A stretch of 64,000 nucleotides of DNA, from positions 15,902,278-15,966,277 of the forward strand of contig CM033120.1 in assembly GCA_019321725.1 (NCBI GenBank), written 5' to 3'. The position numbers and the translations under genes are program-made. Below, in pieces: positions 33,001 to 44,375 of this stretch (positions are counted from its first letter, which is position 1; the number at the start of each line of letters is the position of its first letter). Below the pieces are notes generated by a model that was not told the origin of the DNA, searched no databases, and saw nothing but the letters and a program-made list of their open reading frames with translations. This DNA is from Paulownia fortunei (lineage: Eukaryota > Streptophyta > Magnoliopsida > Lamiales > Paulowniaceae).

Positions 33001-36000
33001 GGCAGAATATTTTCAGACAGAAATACCACTAATGTTCGTATATCTATTCACTGTCATCGGATAAATAGAAAAGAGATTCCTCGACTCTCTCTATAATGTT
33101 GTAATATTGTAAGGTGAAAATTAAAATAGAATGTGAATGGACAGAAGGGACGTTTGGACTGCCCCACAAATCATCAGCTTTAAAGTTCAGTTGATCTCTT
33201 TTTCTTTTTTCTTTTTTTTTTTGTTTTAGGGGTAAATAATTGCTCTCTTACTATTTTCAACAGTTTAGAGTCTGTACGTACTATTCAATCTTTTGAAGAA
33301 GTACATATCACCAGTTAAATCAAGCAAAAGGCTTTTGTTTCAAGAAATAAATTGTCTGTAAATTGTGAAAAAAATTGGTGAAAATCTTTAAATAAGGGCA
33401 ATATTATGGATCTTTTATTTCATTTCAATATTTATGAATATTTTATATAATTTTTATATAATTATGAAATAAAATACTAAATTAAAACTAAAAACGTAAT
33501 CGAATACATTACAGTACAAAATATATATATAAATCTAAAAATGTGGCATGACTTACCTTTTTCGTTTAATTAATCTTAATAGTTTTATAAAATGCAAATC
33601 TGATTTAACCAAAATCAATGTATCTTAATTTGGGTCGAAATAATCTCGATTTTTAGTTCACGAAAATCAAATTTATTGAGATGATTTTCAATTAAAATCT
33701 TCTTGTATATAAATTACTTCAAGGTCAAGAGAATTAATAAAAATACATAAATAAAGTCCTTGTTAAAAATGGAATTACCTCATGTCCAGGCATCAAGAGT
33801 CCTTACTTCCAGTCATTTCTACCCGAGCTCCATGTTGAGTCGGGCTTGATAAAGAAAGGCGGATCTTCTGGCACATGATATTTTATTGACCTTTTATGAG
33901 TAAAATAATCATTTCAGTATTTTCTCCCATCAAAACCTATTTATATTTTCTTGTTTTTATATGGAAGATGTGAGACTTAAATGGTGGAAAACAAGAAACA
34001 GGTTAAGCAACTGCCAACAGGAGTTAACAATGTTTGTTGGGAGGTATTTTCCCTGTGTAAATTGGAATGAGACAAATCATATGTGATTATTTGCTGTCAT
34101 CATATCTTTAATCTGGATAAGATTGATGCGGTTAATATTTCGGGACGCCACAAACCACAGCGCCAAATGAATAGTTTCGGGTTATATTTCTATGTTTTAT
34201 CATATTTGTCTATCATTCTGTTCACAGGCCATGCTGTATAAAACCACTATGCAAAGATTGTGAAGCAAAAGTTTCTTGATTATTTTATAATTTCATTCTT
34301 AGTTACAATTATTTTTTCCTCTCGTATGTGATTCACCATATTTTTTATTTGGGTATTTACTATTATTTGATTTATTGCATGCAATTTATTTCCAGTGTAA
34401 CTTAGTTCAAGTTTTTGAGCCTGATATGAGGTTGTTCAAACTTCAAACTCAGCCAAAACTCAAACCATCAAACTAAAATAAAACCTTTACATTGTAATGA
34501 TTCTTGAAAGATGTGATTGTTCGTTATTCTGATAGAAAAGAGTATGAAAGAATTTGATCATGCAAAAGGCCAACATAAAACACTTTAATGAATCCGAAGA
34601 TAAAATTATTGTTTCGTATTAATAAATTGCGTAAAATCACCCAATACTCCAACGATCCAACTCTTTTTTTTTTTTTTTTTCAGGCCCAATTCAATTTGAT
34701 GTTCGAGTTTGGTCGACCTCGGTGATCTTGATCGTTAAATTTAATTTGTAATATGACTAAAAAATTGATTAAATGATGCCATTTAATAGTAAAGATGTAA
34801 AGTGTTCTGCTCACTATAAATACTCAATTGATAAATTATAATAAAATAATTGTAACTTTGACTTTCTATTCTCTACCAATCTCAATCTCTTCACTATATT
34901 TTACTTTAGCATTACAGGGTCTTTTGCATTCATTATACATCTAGATAATTTACAAAAGCTGAAGAATTTATCTAACCGATCATATTCACTTTCCTTAATC
35001 GCATGCCTAGCTAACTCAAGCTAATTTCATCAGTTTGAAGTTTCAAACCTTGTAACTTTCATTATTATATTAATGCGCATGGATGAATTATCAATCATCA
35101 CTGTTATTGTACAATAATTAGCAGTCTTGCTGCACTAAAATTTTACAAAATGTCGCTCATAAAGAAAGTTGATGGCTGTGAGCCAAAATAAGTCCAACAA
35201 ATTAAATTTAAAAGATTCATTTAAATTATGGATTAGAATAAAGATAATATATTAATAATTTGAGTTTATAAGCTCTACAAGGTAATAAATAAATTAGATT
35301 ATAATACTTAAATTAAATTTTAGTACAATAAAGTCCAGTCCCATGAAAATTATTATATTAACACTATAAATACCTAAAATTTTATCATTGAAAAATACGT
35401 AATTAATTATGTATTTATATGCTTTTAAAATTTTCACTTTGCATTTTTTTATTTTGAAACTGATTTGAGTATTGAATAATATTTATCGGGTCATTTTCAT
35501 TATTTTTAATAATTTTTTATAAAATAAATAATAACATATTCAATAATTCGCGTTCAATATAAATACTACTAAAAAATGTAATATCAATCAAAGAAAAATT
35601 TGTATTTTTTTTATATCAAATGAAGAGAATAAAATCACATCAATTATGAATTAGAACTATAATAATATAAAACAGTGAATATAAACGTCAAGTCTAGAGT
35701 GTTGGGGATGGTAGGGAAAAGAGCAAGAAGAGGACAATAGAATAGCGAATAATAAAAGAGTGGACAAATAGCTCAATACCAGTTGCGGCAGTACAATATT
35801 AGCACAGGAATTGTGATTCCGTGCCCCAAAAACCAACCCCCCACCCCCACCCCCACCCATCATCCGTCACCACATAACACTTCACTAAACTACACCTCGA
35901 TTTGATCGTTCATCACTCTTTTATTTTTCTTTTAACCTTCCCTCAACAAAAATCTCAAAAACTTCTTTTCTCTCTCTAGTTTGCCAGTAATGGCAGTGAT

Positions 36001-36117
36001 TCAGTGGCAGTGCAAGAAAAGAGAGCGAGGGTTTTCATTGGGAAGGTAAAGCTTTGCACCACAACCCTCTAAGATAACATGGGCAATCCCCCTATCTCCT
36101 ACTAAATATTAAATCTA
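27003..36117. other. Nine-kilobase gene-poor region upstream of STM
   Basis: Starts with the 3' flank of the PUX gene. Beyond about 27.7 kb no coding sequence is recognised on either strand. Open frames are short, AT-driven and lack family similarity; the 70-codon frame at 28665 has no ATG. It contains GATA/TA simple repeats (28501-28570), a GT run (31216-31231), many poly(A)/poly(T) runs and a C-rich tract at 35837-35859. Because the next gene is an STM-type homeobox gene, this is where distal meristem-specific control elements would be expected. None can be pinned down by eye. Confidence 0.55.
28501..28570. repeat. GATA / TATA simple repeat cluster
   Basis: Four tandem ATAG units and two copies of a GATAGATACG...CCTATATATA module, about 28 bases apart. 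Simple repeat in intergenic DNA. Confidence 0.7.
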
Positions 36118-36723
36118 TTGTATTGCCATACGTACAAAACACACACAACACGCACTCTCTCTCTCCCCTGCAAACACCGCGTGCGCTCTGCAAATTTCTC
36201 TCTTTTTTCTCTCCTTTCTTCACTGCATTTCTTTCTTTCTTTCTTAGTCACTCACTCATTTTGTTGTCTGTTGAGAGAGAGAGAGAGAGAGAGAGAGAAA
36301 TTTAATGCTTGTTAATGACCAGAGAAAGATAAGAACACCCAACCCATTTCCAAAGGCAAAAGATAAACCTGAACAGACTACTTTCTCAGACCCATCCAAG
36401 AGCAAAAGAACTCTTCATCAACTGACTACAGACTACCACTATCTACAACTACGACAGCAACTCTCTAGGATTTTCTGTAAAAAGGCTGAACCAGTAAGCA
36501 TAAAACTCGGGAGGCCCCTGCATAGGTTACATTCATAAAGAGAAAAAGATTGCTTATGCGTGTGTACAACAGTAAAGAGTAAGAGAGTAGCATGAGTGCA
36601 TAATCTTCAAGGGTTTGTAAAGGAAACTAAGGAGGGTTTGTAAAGGAAAACTGAAGGGCACAAGCCAGAGAAATAGAAGAGAATACAACCACACACACAC
36701 ACACACAGAAAGTAGAGAGAAAA
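36118..36723 (+). promoter_or_regulatory. Probable STM 5' leader and proximal promoter with CT/GA repeats and upstream ORFs
   Basis: The 600 bases before the STM ATG are much less AT-rich than the DNA upstream. CT-rich stretches (36153-36166 and 36197-36220) precede a GA dinucleotide tract at 36273-36298. After the tract there are ATG-initiated upstream frames: 36305-36538 (77 codons), 36556-36582 (8 codons) and 36592-36603 (3 codons). A directly repeated 18-base word (36611-36628 and 36634-36652) and a CA run at about 36690-36709 lie closer to the start. The transcription start is not known, so which parts are transcribed is inferred. Confidence 0.5.
36273..36298 (+). repeat. GA dinucleotide microsatellite upstream of STM
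   Basis: Thirteen uninterrupted GA units 425 bases before the STM start codon. GA-rich tracts are the binding sites of plant BASIC PENTACYSTEINE (GAGA-binding) proteins, reported regulators of class I KNOX genes. Binding here is an inference. Confidence 0.85.
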
Positions 36724-39700
36724 ATGGAGGGTGGTGGTGGTGGCTCAAGTAGCAATTCTTGTCTGATGGCTTTTGGAGAAAACAATAATGGGTATTGCCC
36801 AATAATAATGATGCCTCCAATGGCTTCTTCTCAGCCTAATCCGGACAGTGGAAATACCCTATTTCTTCCTCTTCCATCCACTAATCATCAAAACCTAAAT
36901 CGCGACAGCAGCTCAGGTGGAGGCGGCTGCGGTGGCGGTTCTTCTATGATGCTTGAAGAACATCAAAACCATAGCAACAACAATACGAGCACAGGGTATT
37001 ATTTTATGGAGAACACTAACGATGCAGGCAGCTGCTCTGCCAAGGCAAAGATCATGGCTCATCCTCACTACCACCGCCTCTTGTCTGCTTATGCTAATTG
37101 TCAAAAGGTAAAAATTGATGTTTAGATATTACAAAATGTATTTCTAATAAACAAATAATCTTGAACCTTAAACTTTTCTCAACCTCTATATTACTTACTT
37201 GAACGCAATAAAAAATCCAAGTTCTATATTCTATTTGTAGGCGGCAGCCCAAGATTTCCCCAAAATTTGAGCGGTTTTTAAGGGTTTGTGTGTGCGGTCG
37301 TATGTGTTTCTGAGAGAGAGGGTTCCCAAATTCCTTTTCTCGTATAATACCCAGTTATCGCTCCCTTGAATGGAGTCAACAAAGATTGTTTTAACCAAAA
37401 CCCTTTAAAAAGAGAGTAATGATAGAGACAGTTCTACAATTTTTAGATCATTATCTTTATAAAACTGATGGGGATTGTTGAGACAGATAGGAGCGCCGCC
37501 TGAAGTGGTAGCGAAACTAGAGGAAGCTTGCGCGTCCGCTGCTGCGATGGGTCGCCACGGCACAAGCTGCGTCGGCGAAGATCCGGCGCTCGACCAATTC
37601 ATGGAGGCCTACTGTGAAATGCTAACAAAGTATGAGCAAGAGCTCTCAAAACCGTTCAAAGAAGCCATGCTTTTCCTTTCAAGAATTGAGTGCCAGTTTA
37701 AAGCTCTCACTCTTTCGCCCTCTGGTTCTGGTGATAAACCCCTCTCCTCTCTCCCCCTGCCTGTTTTCTCTTTTTATACTTGAATCGATGACATTTATTC
37801 TTCTCAGATCTTACTGTTTGGAGTTAGATTACTGCTTGATTTCGTGTGTTATGCATAATGAATGACTGCATGTGCATGTTTCCAAGAAAATGGTGATTTA
37901 TATTTACTATAGAAAGAGTGTGTTTCCAGATGCAGTTCCTACATTGTTTAATGGTTTTCTCTTTCTTCCCCATTTATATATTCTATGTTTGCATTTACTA
38001 TTTTTCTGCTTTCCCGTTTTCTGGAACCTTATGGGATTCCTTTTGGTGTTTCTTTTGTTTCACTATTATCCGCGTGAATCATTTGAAAGAGAAGCTATCT
38101 AATTTAGAACTCTAAGTTAGGTTTACCACATATTTCAAAAAGAGGTATATATAGCAGTGACTTCTATTTTAATTCTGAATGTTAGTTTCTTTCAGCAAGC
38201 CCTTGGGTTCGTGTCCTCCTCACATTGTGCATTCCTTCATCTGGAAATATTATTACAAAATTTAATTGGCGGTGTCTGCATATCATGTTCACCCTAATTG
38301 GTGTGATTTTCAACAGTGTTTGTACTTCTTCTATACACATACGGAGCACCTGCGTGAATGTATAATTTGATGCTAAACCCTAGAACAAATATTTAAATAT
38401 AAAACAAAAGGAAAGAAAGGAAGTTTGATACTTAACCCTGGGAGCTTCAAATTTTGTGCTCTTTCTGCCCAATGAATTGGAGAAGTTAACATTTGTGTGA
38501 AACAATGTGCTCATTGAAGATATGGCAAACTTGGCTTTAGAAATGGGTCAAAAAAACCTGATTTGATTATGTGCTTCTGTGCCATTGTTTTAATGTTTCT
38601 CCAAAGAATCTTGTTTGTGTTTGGCAAGGACTTGTTCTTGTAGTGCTGGTAAGTCCAATTTAAAATTTGGTTTCAAGCTTTCATTCAAGAGTTGAATTAA
38701 TCATTTACTAAAAATGGTCTCAATCAAAAGTATCCCCAAGGCTACCTTTGAAGTTGATAAGAGAGTGGATGCTGTCACATATAGTTACTGATGCTTGATG
38801 AGCGCCTTACTGATTTTTCAGTCTGAGGTGTGATCAAAAGTTTTATAGAATCCTGATCTTTTGATTGCAAACGCACATTTCAAATTACACATGCAGATAA
38901 ATACGAAAAAGCAAGCAGCTGGTCAAATCAAGCCTATTCTTTAGAATATTGAATTTATATACTTTTCATTCTCCATGTAATTTAGGTGTTAATTTAATGG
39001 GTATAGATAGTTTGTACAGTTAGCATAAGCTGATTGTGTAGGAGTTGCTCATTCCTAGACACTTGTTTGAAGCAATTTAAGAAGGCTTCATAAGAAGTTT
39101 AGTCTTAACAAATTGTACTGCAATTTTCATTGAAATATTATGAATCAAGTTGTCTATAGAAATGATAAATAGTCTATTGTTGTTATGAAATCAATTATTG
39201 TCTGACATTTTAAATGTCATTAGTTTTAATCATTTGAAGGTGAAAGTATGCTGCATGCCTAAATCTAATTTGCATTTGCATGTTGGTGGGAGTTGGGATA
39301 ACATCTTTGCTTCCCGAATACGTGGTTTACCTATATTTAGTTCTGTAATCCCTTTGCACAGTATCAAGTGAAAGGTTAAAGGTGAAAGATTCCCACGTAC
39401 GTGTGTAATTTCATTTGGTCATGTTATGGTCGACTGTGTTGCCCTTCAGTTAACTGCAGAAGTAACTGTAATGTTTCTTGATAAATACATGGTTCACATA
39501 CGTTCCATGCCAGCTCCTGGTGGGGCATAAGCATTAATTGGTCCACTGAGGCCTATAGGCTATAAAGAAGCTCATGATATACCTATTATGGACGAGATAA
39601 ATCTACCTGTATAGAAACCAGTGTATTTTGAACTTAAAATACTTCTGTTGACCTAGAAACCTCTGCTAGAATGAATGAAGCTTTAGTGCATCCATGTGGA

Positions 39701-41546
39701 TAAAGATTTATGCCTTCAAGTTCCATTAAGAACTTAAAAGGCTGCACCTTTTGCTAGAATCTTCCTAGGATAAGATCTTTATATTTTTTATATTGTTGTG
39801 TATGCTCCGACCCCCCAATTTAGCTGTCCCTCTTGTGAAACCTAATCCACAGGACTACAAAAATATCGCTGAAACCCAACTTTTTCCACAGGACTATGAA
39901 AAATATTATGATCAAGATAATACACAGTTTAACCTGTAAACCTTTTTATTCGACTCACATTTCATAGTCCTTTGCTGTTTATAGAGATAGTTATGCATAT
40001 GCATTTTTATTCCAAGTTTTCATTTAATTGGAAATTTATTAGGTGCTATATGATGATGGAAACTGCCAAATTCCTATTCATGTAGAATCTCTCAATTGGG
40101 ATAGCAAGTGAACTTTATTTTGTGATTTATGTTGTGAAGGAAATAAGAAAGTGGCAGGAAATCAATGGAAGATTTAATCATGATGAAGTATCACAATTTA
40201 TTGGAATCTTTCAGTTGCGTAGTGAATGTTCCTTTTGTGTACGACTATAAACAAGTTTTGAACTATTGTGAGGGTGGCTTTTAGTTGTGATTTCTGAGGT
40301 CTGATGCATAGCAGCAGCTATACCTTTTGTTTTCATTCTTCTGTGTTGAAAGAAGCTTGTTATTGCAATTTGTTTATGTTATTAATTACCTAGTCAAATT
40401 TGATGCCGTTTATCATGGAGAAGATGATGGCATCAACTTCCAAAATGTATATGTTTTTACTTGGTGCTTTCATCTCTGTATTCTGTCACAGCTTGTGCCG
40501 AAGCAATGGAGAGAAATGGTTCATCTGAAGAAGAGGTTGATGTGAATAATAGTTTCGTAGACCCTCAAGCAGAAGACAGGGAACTAAAAGGTCAGCTTTT
40601 ACGAAAATACAGCGGATATCTGGGCAGCCTCAAGCAGGAATTCATGAAGAAAAGAAAGAAAGGAAAGCTGCCTAAAGAAGCCAGGCAACAATTACTGGAC
40701 TGGTGGAGCAGGCATTACAAATGGCCATATCCATCGGTAATCTTATAATCCAGTTAATGCAGTTATTAGTACAAACAAGCTCGGAAATACTATTTCCTTT
40801 GGTTTTACATCTGTGCCTTGGGTATTATTACATTTGATTTTGTTTATCGTGTCTATTTTTCCAACACATTTTGAGGGACTCCACACACTCTGCATCACAA
40901 TGTGTTAAGAGGAAAGATTGAGCGATCACTGGAGCTGATGTTGCACAGAATTTTACTTCGAATACCATTTTAATTGTTTTCCATTTAAAGACATGTTGAT
41001 AATCTATGGAGTTCACATATCTTGGATTGCACCCACAAGTGTAGATATGCATGGCACTCGTAAACTGAGTGGATTAAATGAAGAGAATCCATGTAGGTGA
41101 CCCCAGATATGTGTGATGAGATGCTGAGTTTGCAATTTTGGTCTTGATATGTACCGTAAAATTTAAAATTTCTATTAAATTAATTTCATAAGCTACCTAC
41201 CTATTCAATCCTCCTGGTGTACTTGAAAATGATGTTTAGCATTTACGACTGGTTTATATATAATCATCCTCTCTTTGATAGTGGCAGTATTAACTATTCA
41301 TTATACGTGTTCCTAACAGTGGTATCTCAATGCATTAAACAGGAATCCCAGAAGCTGGCACTGGCTGAATCGACGGGTCTGGACCAGAAGCAAATAAACA
41401 ACTGGTTCATTAACCAAAGAAAGCGGCACTGGAAACCTTCTGAGGACATGCAGTTCGTGGTGATGGATGCTACACATCCCCACTATTACATGGACAATGT
41501 TTTGGGCAATCCCTTTCCAATGGATATCTCGCCTGCGCTTCTGTAA
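36724..41546 (+). CDS. STM: Class I KNOX homeodomain protein, SHOOT MERISTEMLESS ortholog
   Basis: Four exons: 36724-37107, 37487-37730, 40492-40736 and 41343-41546, giving 358 residues. Domains in order: a Gly/Ser/Asn-rich N-terminus beginning [24 protein letters not shown]1 (about 107-150, [20 protein letters not shown]); KNOX2 (about 158-205, [16 protein letters not shown]); a [20 protein letters not shown] linker; ELK (240-261); and a TALE homeodomain (about 262-325) with the three-residue PYP loop extension (288-290) and helix 3 [11 protein letters not shown] (312-322). The C-terminus, [20 protein letters not shown], is the STM-specific tail and separates it from KNAT1, KNAT2 and KNAT6. 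STM keeps shoot meristem cells undifferentiated, promotes cytokinin synthesis, and works as a dimer with BELL proteins. Intron 2 (2.76 kb) is unusually long for this window. At the end of exon 2 a second in-frame donor (after 37724) is possible; 37730 was chosen. Confidence 0.95.
37731..40491 (+). other. STM intron 2 (2.76 kb)
   Basis: Non-coding by every frame checked. No transposon ends were recognised in it. Introns of class I KNOX genes are known sites of regulatory sequence, so its size is noteworthy, but no specific element can be named from the sequence. Confidence 0.7.
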
Positions 41547-42049
41547 TGAATCAGCACGATGGTTTTATCAACTGTCAATATGCTAGTGAATTAATGAACT
41601 GCTACTTAAGTATGTTAGAATGTGATATTTGTTACTACTTATGGGTCATAGCCTACTTTCAGCTTGTTGTATGCATGTGACTGCTATTTATACTAGTAAT
41701 ATTTAACCTGGACAATTATCTTGTTGTCTTCCTGGTGCGTCTTTGCCTTTTCTTGGTTAACTCGTCTTTCATTTATATTTTGACTGTGTGTGTGTGTGTG
41801 TGGATGGAGGTTCCTGTCTGCTGGTAGTGTGAGGCGAATTCTACATCCTTTTTGTGATTCCTTCTGTCAAATCTTCTTAGTATGCTCCTATTCTTAGAAA
41901 TTAGCTCATAAAAATGGAAGTGATGTACCATTTCTTCCAAGTCTGAATATATTCTAATTTCGATCTCAACAACGCCACAAATTGATGGATTTTATGGAAG
42001 AATGAATTCATGTCTAAATCAAAGATTATAGGAGCTTTTAGAAATTGAA

Positions 42050-42400
42050 ATTGTCTCACGTCGCTAAATTGTTGGCCTAGTATAATGTATGTATGTGGAC
42101 TGGGCATTATCTCTAGTTGAGATAGTTTTTAGGATGAGTTTTATCTAAATTTATTAATCATGGTATTAGAGCATCATGTTCGACGGCAGGTTTGGAGATT
42201 AGTCAATTACATGCTGGACATGAGCCAACATGAGGGCAGGTGTTAAGAGTTCAGGTTCACAGGCGATGGTTTGGATCCTGATCCATGAGACATCGTTAAA
42301 TTGTTAGGTTGATATAGTGTAGGAGAAGGTAGCTTTTGGGAATTGTTAAATTTGATGGAGTATGTTAAATTTCTTTACTTAATCCAGTTTTTAGCACTGA
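42050..42400 (+). mobile_element. TRIM-like miniature LTR retroelement relic
   Basis: At 42161-42172 the sequence TGGTATTAGAGC differs by one base from TGGTATCAGAGC, the common plant primer-binding site complementary to initiator methionine tRNA. It directly follows a segment ending in CA (42160), as the end of a 5' LTR should. Eighty bases later a purine-rich GAGGGCAGG is followed by TGTTAAGAG (42241), as a polypurine tract followed by a 3' LTR start would look. Both putative LTRs share a similar block: CACGTCGCTAAATTGTTGGC near 42057 and GACATCGTTAAATTGTTAGG near 42289. The interior is far too short for genes, which fits a TRIM element. Both LTRs are decayed and their outer borders are approximate. 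Confidence 0.5.
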
Positions 42401-43024
42401 AAGCCGGATAAAAGCAGACAAGTTGTAGACTTAGATATCAAAAAGTTTTGAAATATCTAATATAATTAAATGTGATCGAATAGTGTTATTAATGTTAAAT
42501 CTGATCATCTCAATGTCGCATCTTCTAATTTGATTTGATCAACAGGGCTAAATAATTGAAATTACAGTAATTGGATCAAATCAGGATGGAGACCATCTTC
42601 TAGCCCATGGATGGGCCCAGATCATGTATATTGCAGACCAAGAAGTCAAAATGTATTGGGCTTTCGTGATGTTAGCGGATATTCATCGAGTCGTATTAAC
42701 TATTAAGTTGTTTAGGCCCACATCCTTATTGGACTGAATTGGAGCACTGGGCAAACTATTATTTAACTAGTCTCTGTATAAGAGGTGTTCCAGTATTTTC
42801 ATCTCAGGTTTATCTATTATTTGTTTTCGGTACAACATCGGATACTCCGATTATTTGTTGTTTCTCCAACGCACGTGGTTTATTTAAGTGACGAAGATGA
42901 TTGATAATTTAGAGATATAATTTGGTTGACAGCTGTATTGGTTGTAGGAAAATTACCAACTCTTCACTGTATTTGATTATGGCTCAAACTAGCAACTTCT
43001 TTGAGTGTTTTTATTAAATATTAA

Positions 43025-43050
43025 ATATATATATATATATATATATATAT
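43025..43050. repeat. TA dinucleotide microsatellite
   Basis: Thirteen AT units in intergenic DNA, followed by a CTT/TTC run. Confidence 0.85.
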
Positions 43051-44126
43051 TCTTCTTCTTCTCTAGTATTTCTTTCTTTCTAATGGTTTTTTTTTTTTTT
43101 TTCAAATTTAGTATGTGATAAGTGATGATGATTCTTATTTTACAAGAATAATAATTATATGAGTTTAATATTGATAATAATTATAGTTAGTATATCACCA
43201 CTAACAAGTAGAATATATGTATAGTGGCAGTGACGATAAAAATATTTTATTGAGTTTTTAATGATGTTTTGGTACTTTAGTTTTACTAAAGTTATGAACA
43301 AATAGGTGGGGTTAAATTTTAATAATGATAAATTAAATAAAAATCCTTTTTATTAAAATATTTTGAAAAAAAAGGGATATGCAGAAGAGAATATTAAATA
43401 ACCGATGGCAACTCTTGTGATAAATACATCTCATTTTATAAGTTTATGCTTATTAATTCTATAAAGAAAATATAAAAACAAGAAAATTATCACTATGTTT
43501 GCAGGAGACAAAAGAGTGTTTGCTCATTTTTCGAGAATGATATTTTTATTTTTTCAAAATAATAATTATTTATTATAATATTTAAATAATTTTATATTTT
43601 ATTATATTTTTATTAATTATAATAAAATAAAATTAATAAAATTAAAAATTATAATCTTATCTCTCATAAATTATAACAAAATAATATTAACAATATATCA
43701 TTCAACATACATTATATTATTTTTTTTAATAAAATATTCAAATATATTTTTTAATCTGTATTTATTCCTCAATTTTACTGTCAAAATATATTTTTTTGAA
43801 AGTAATCTTTCCAAAATAAAATATTTTTTTATTTATTTTTGTTATTTTTGTTTTTTTGGGGGTGTTTTCACAATGTCAACAAATAAACAGAAACAAATAG
43901 CAGTAATAGGAAGCCATGTCCCCTCCATCCCACCTAACCCGAAAACTGTACGTCTGTACCATAGGGGAACAGCAGCAGACAAGTGTAAGAGCCTGTCAAC
44001 TCTTAATTCCAGGATTAGCACCCATAAATTAACGCTTAAACTCTCATTGTGCATTCATAAACACACTGCTAATTTCGCAATAAATAGCAGCCAGCCTAGT
44101 CCACATGAGTAAAAACGAAGCAGCTC

Positions 44127-44159
44127 TAGGGTTTGTTTTACCCCAAAAATCTAGGGTTT
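44127..44159 (-). promoter_or_regulatory. Paired telo-box-like motifs upstream of EBS
   Basis: TAGGGTTT occurs at 44127-44134 and again at 44152-44159, reading AAACCCTA on the minus strand. This is the core of the telo-box found near start sites of many plant housekeeping and chromatin genes. They lie 217-250 bases before the ATG, so may be in the promoter or the leader. Confidence 0.45.
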
Positions 44160-44375
44160 GTAAATCGTTCGTCCGTTTCTTCGAAATCAGACCCAACAAT
44201 GCACCTTAATTTCCGATACATTTTTCCTTCAAAATTCGTCCTTTAACGCAGTTTATCCAAAATTTATCTGTAGCAAAATATTACTCTGAATCGCTTTATC
44301 TAGGAAAACAATTCATCGCAGTTTCTCAAGCGCACTCGAGAAGTTAGAGAGAAAAGGAGATTCTCTGACTAATCC

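Larger units (their letters stand above)
41547..44375. other. Intergenic between STM and EBS
   Basis: Contains the STM 3' flank, a GT microsatellite (41784-41802), a TRIM-like retroelement relic (about 42050-42400) and a TA repeat (43025-43050). A strongly AT-rich kilobase follows to about 43.86 kb. The last 500 bases are more balanced and carry two telo-box-like TAGGGTTT words before the EBS start. No gene was recognised. Confidence 0.55.
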
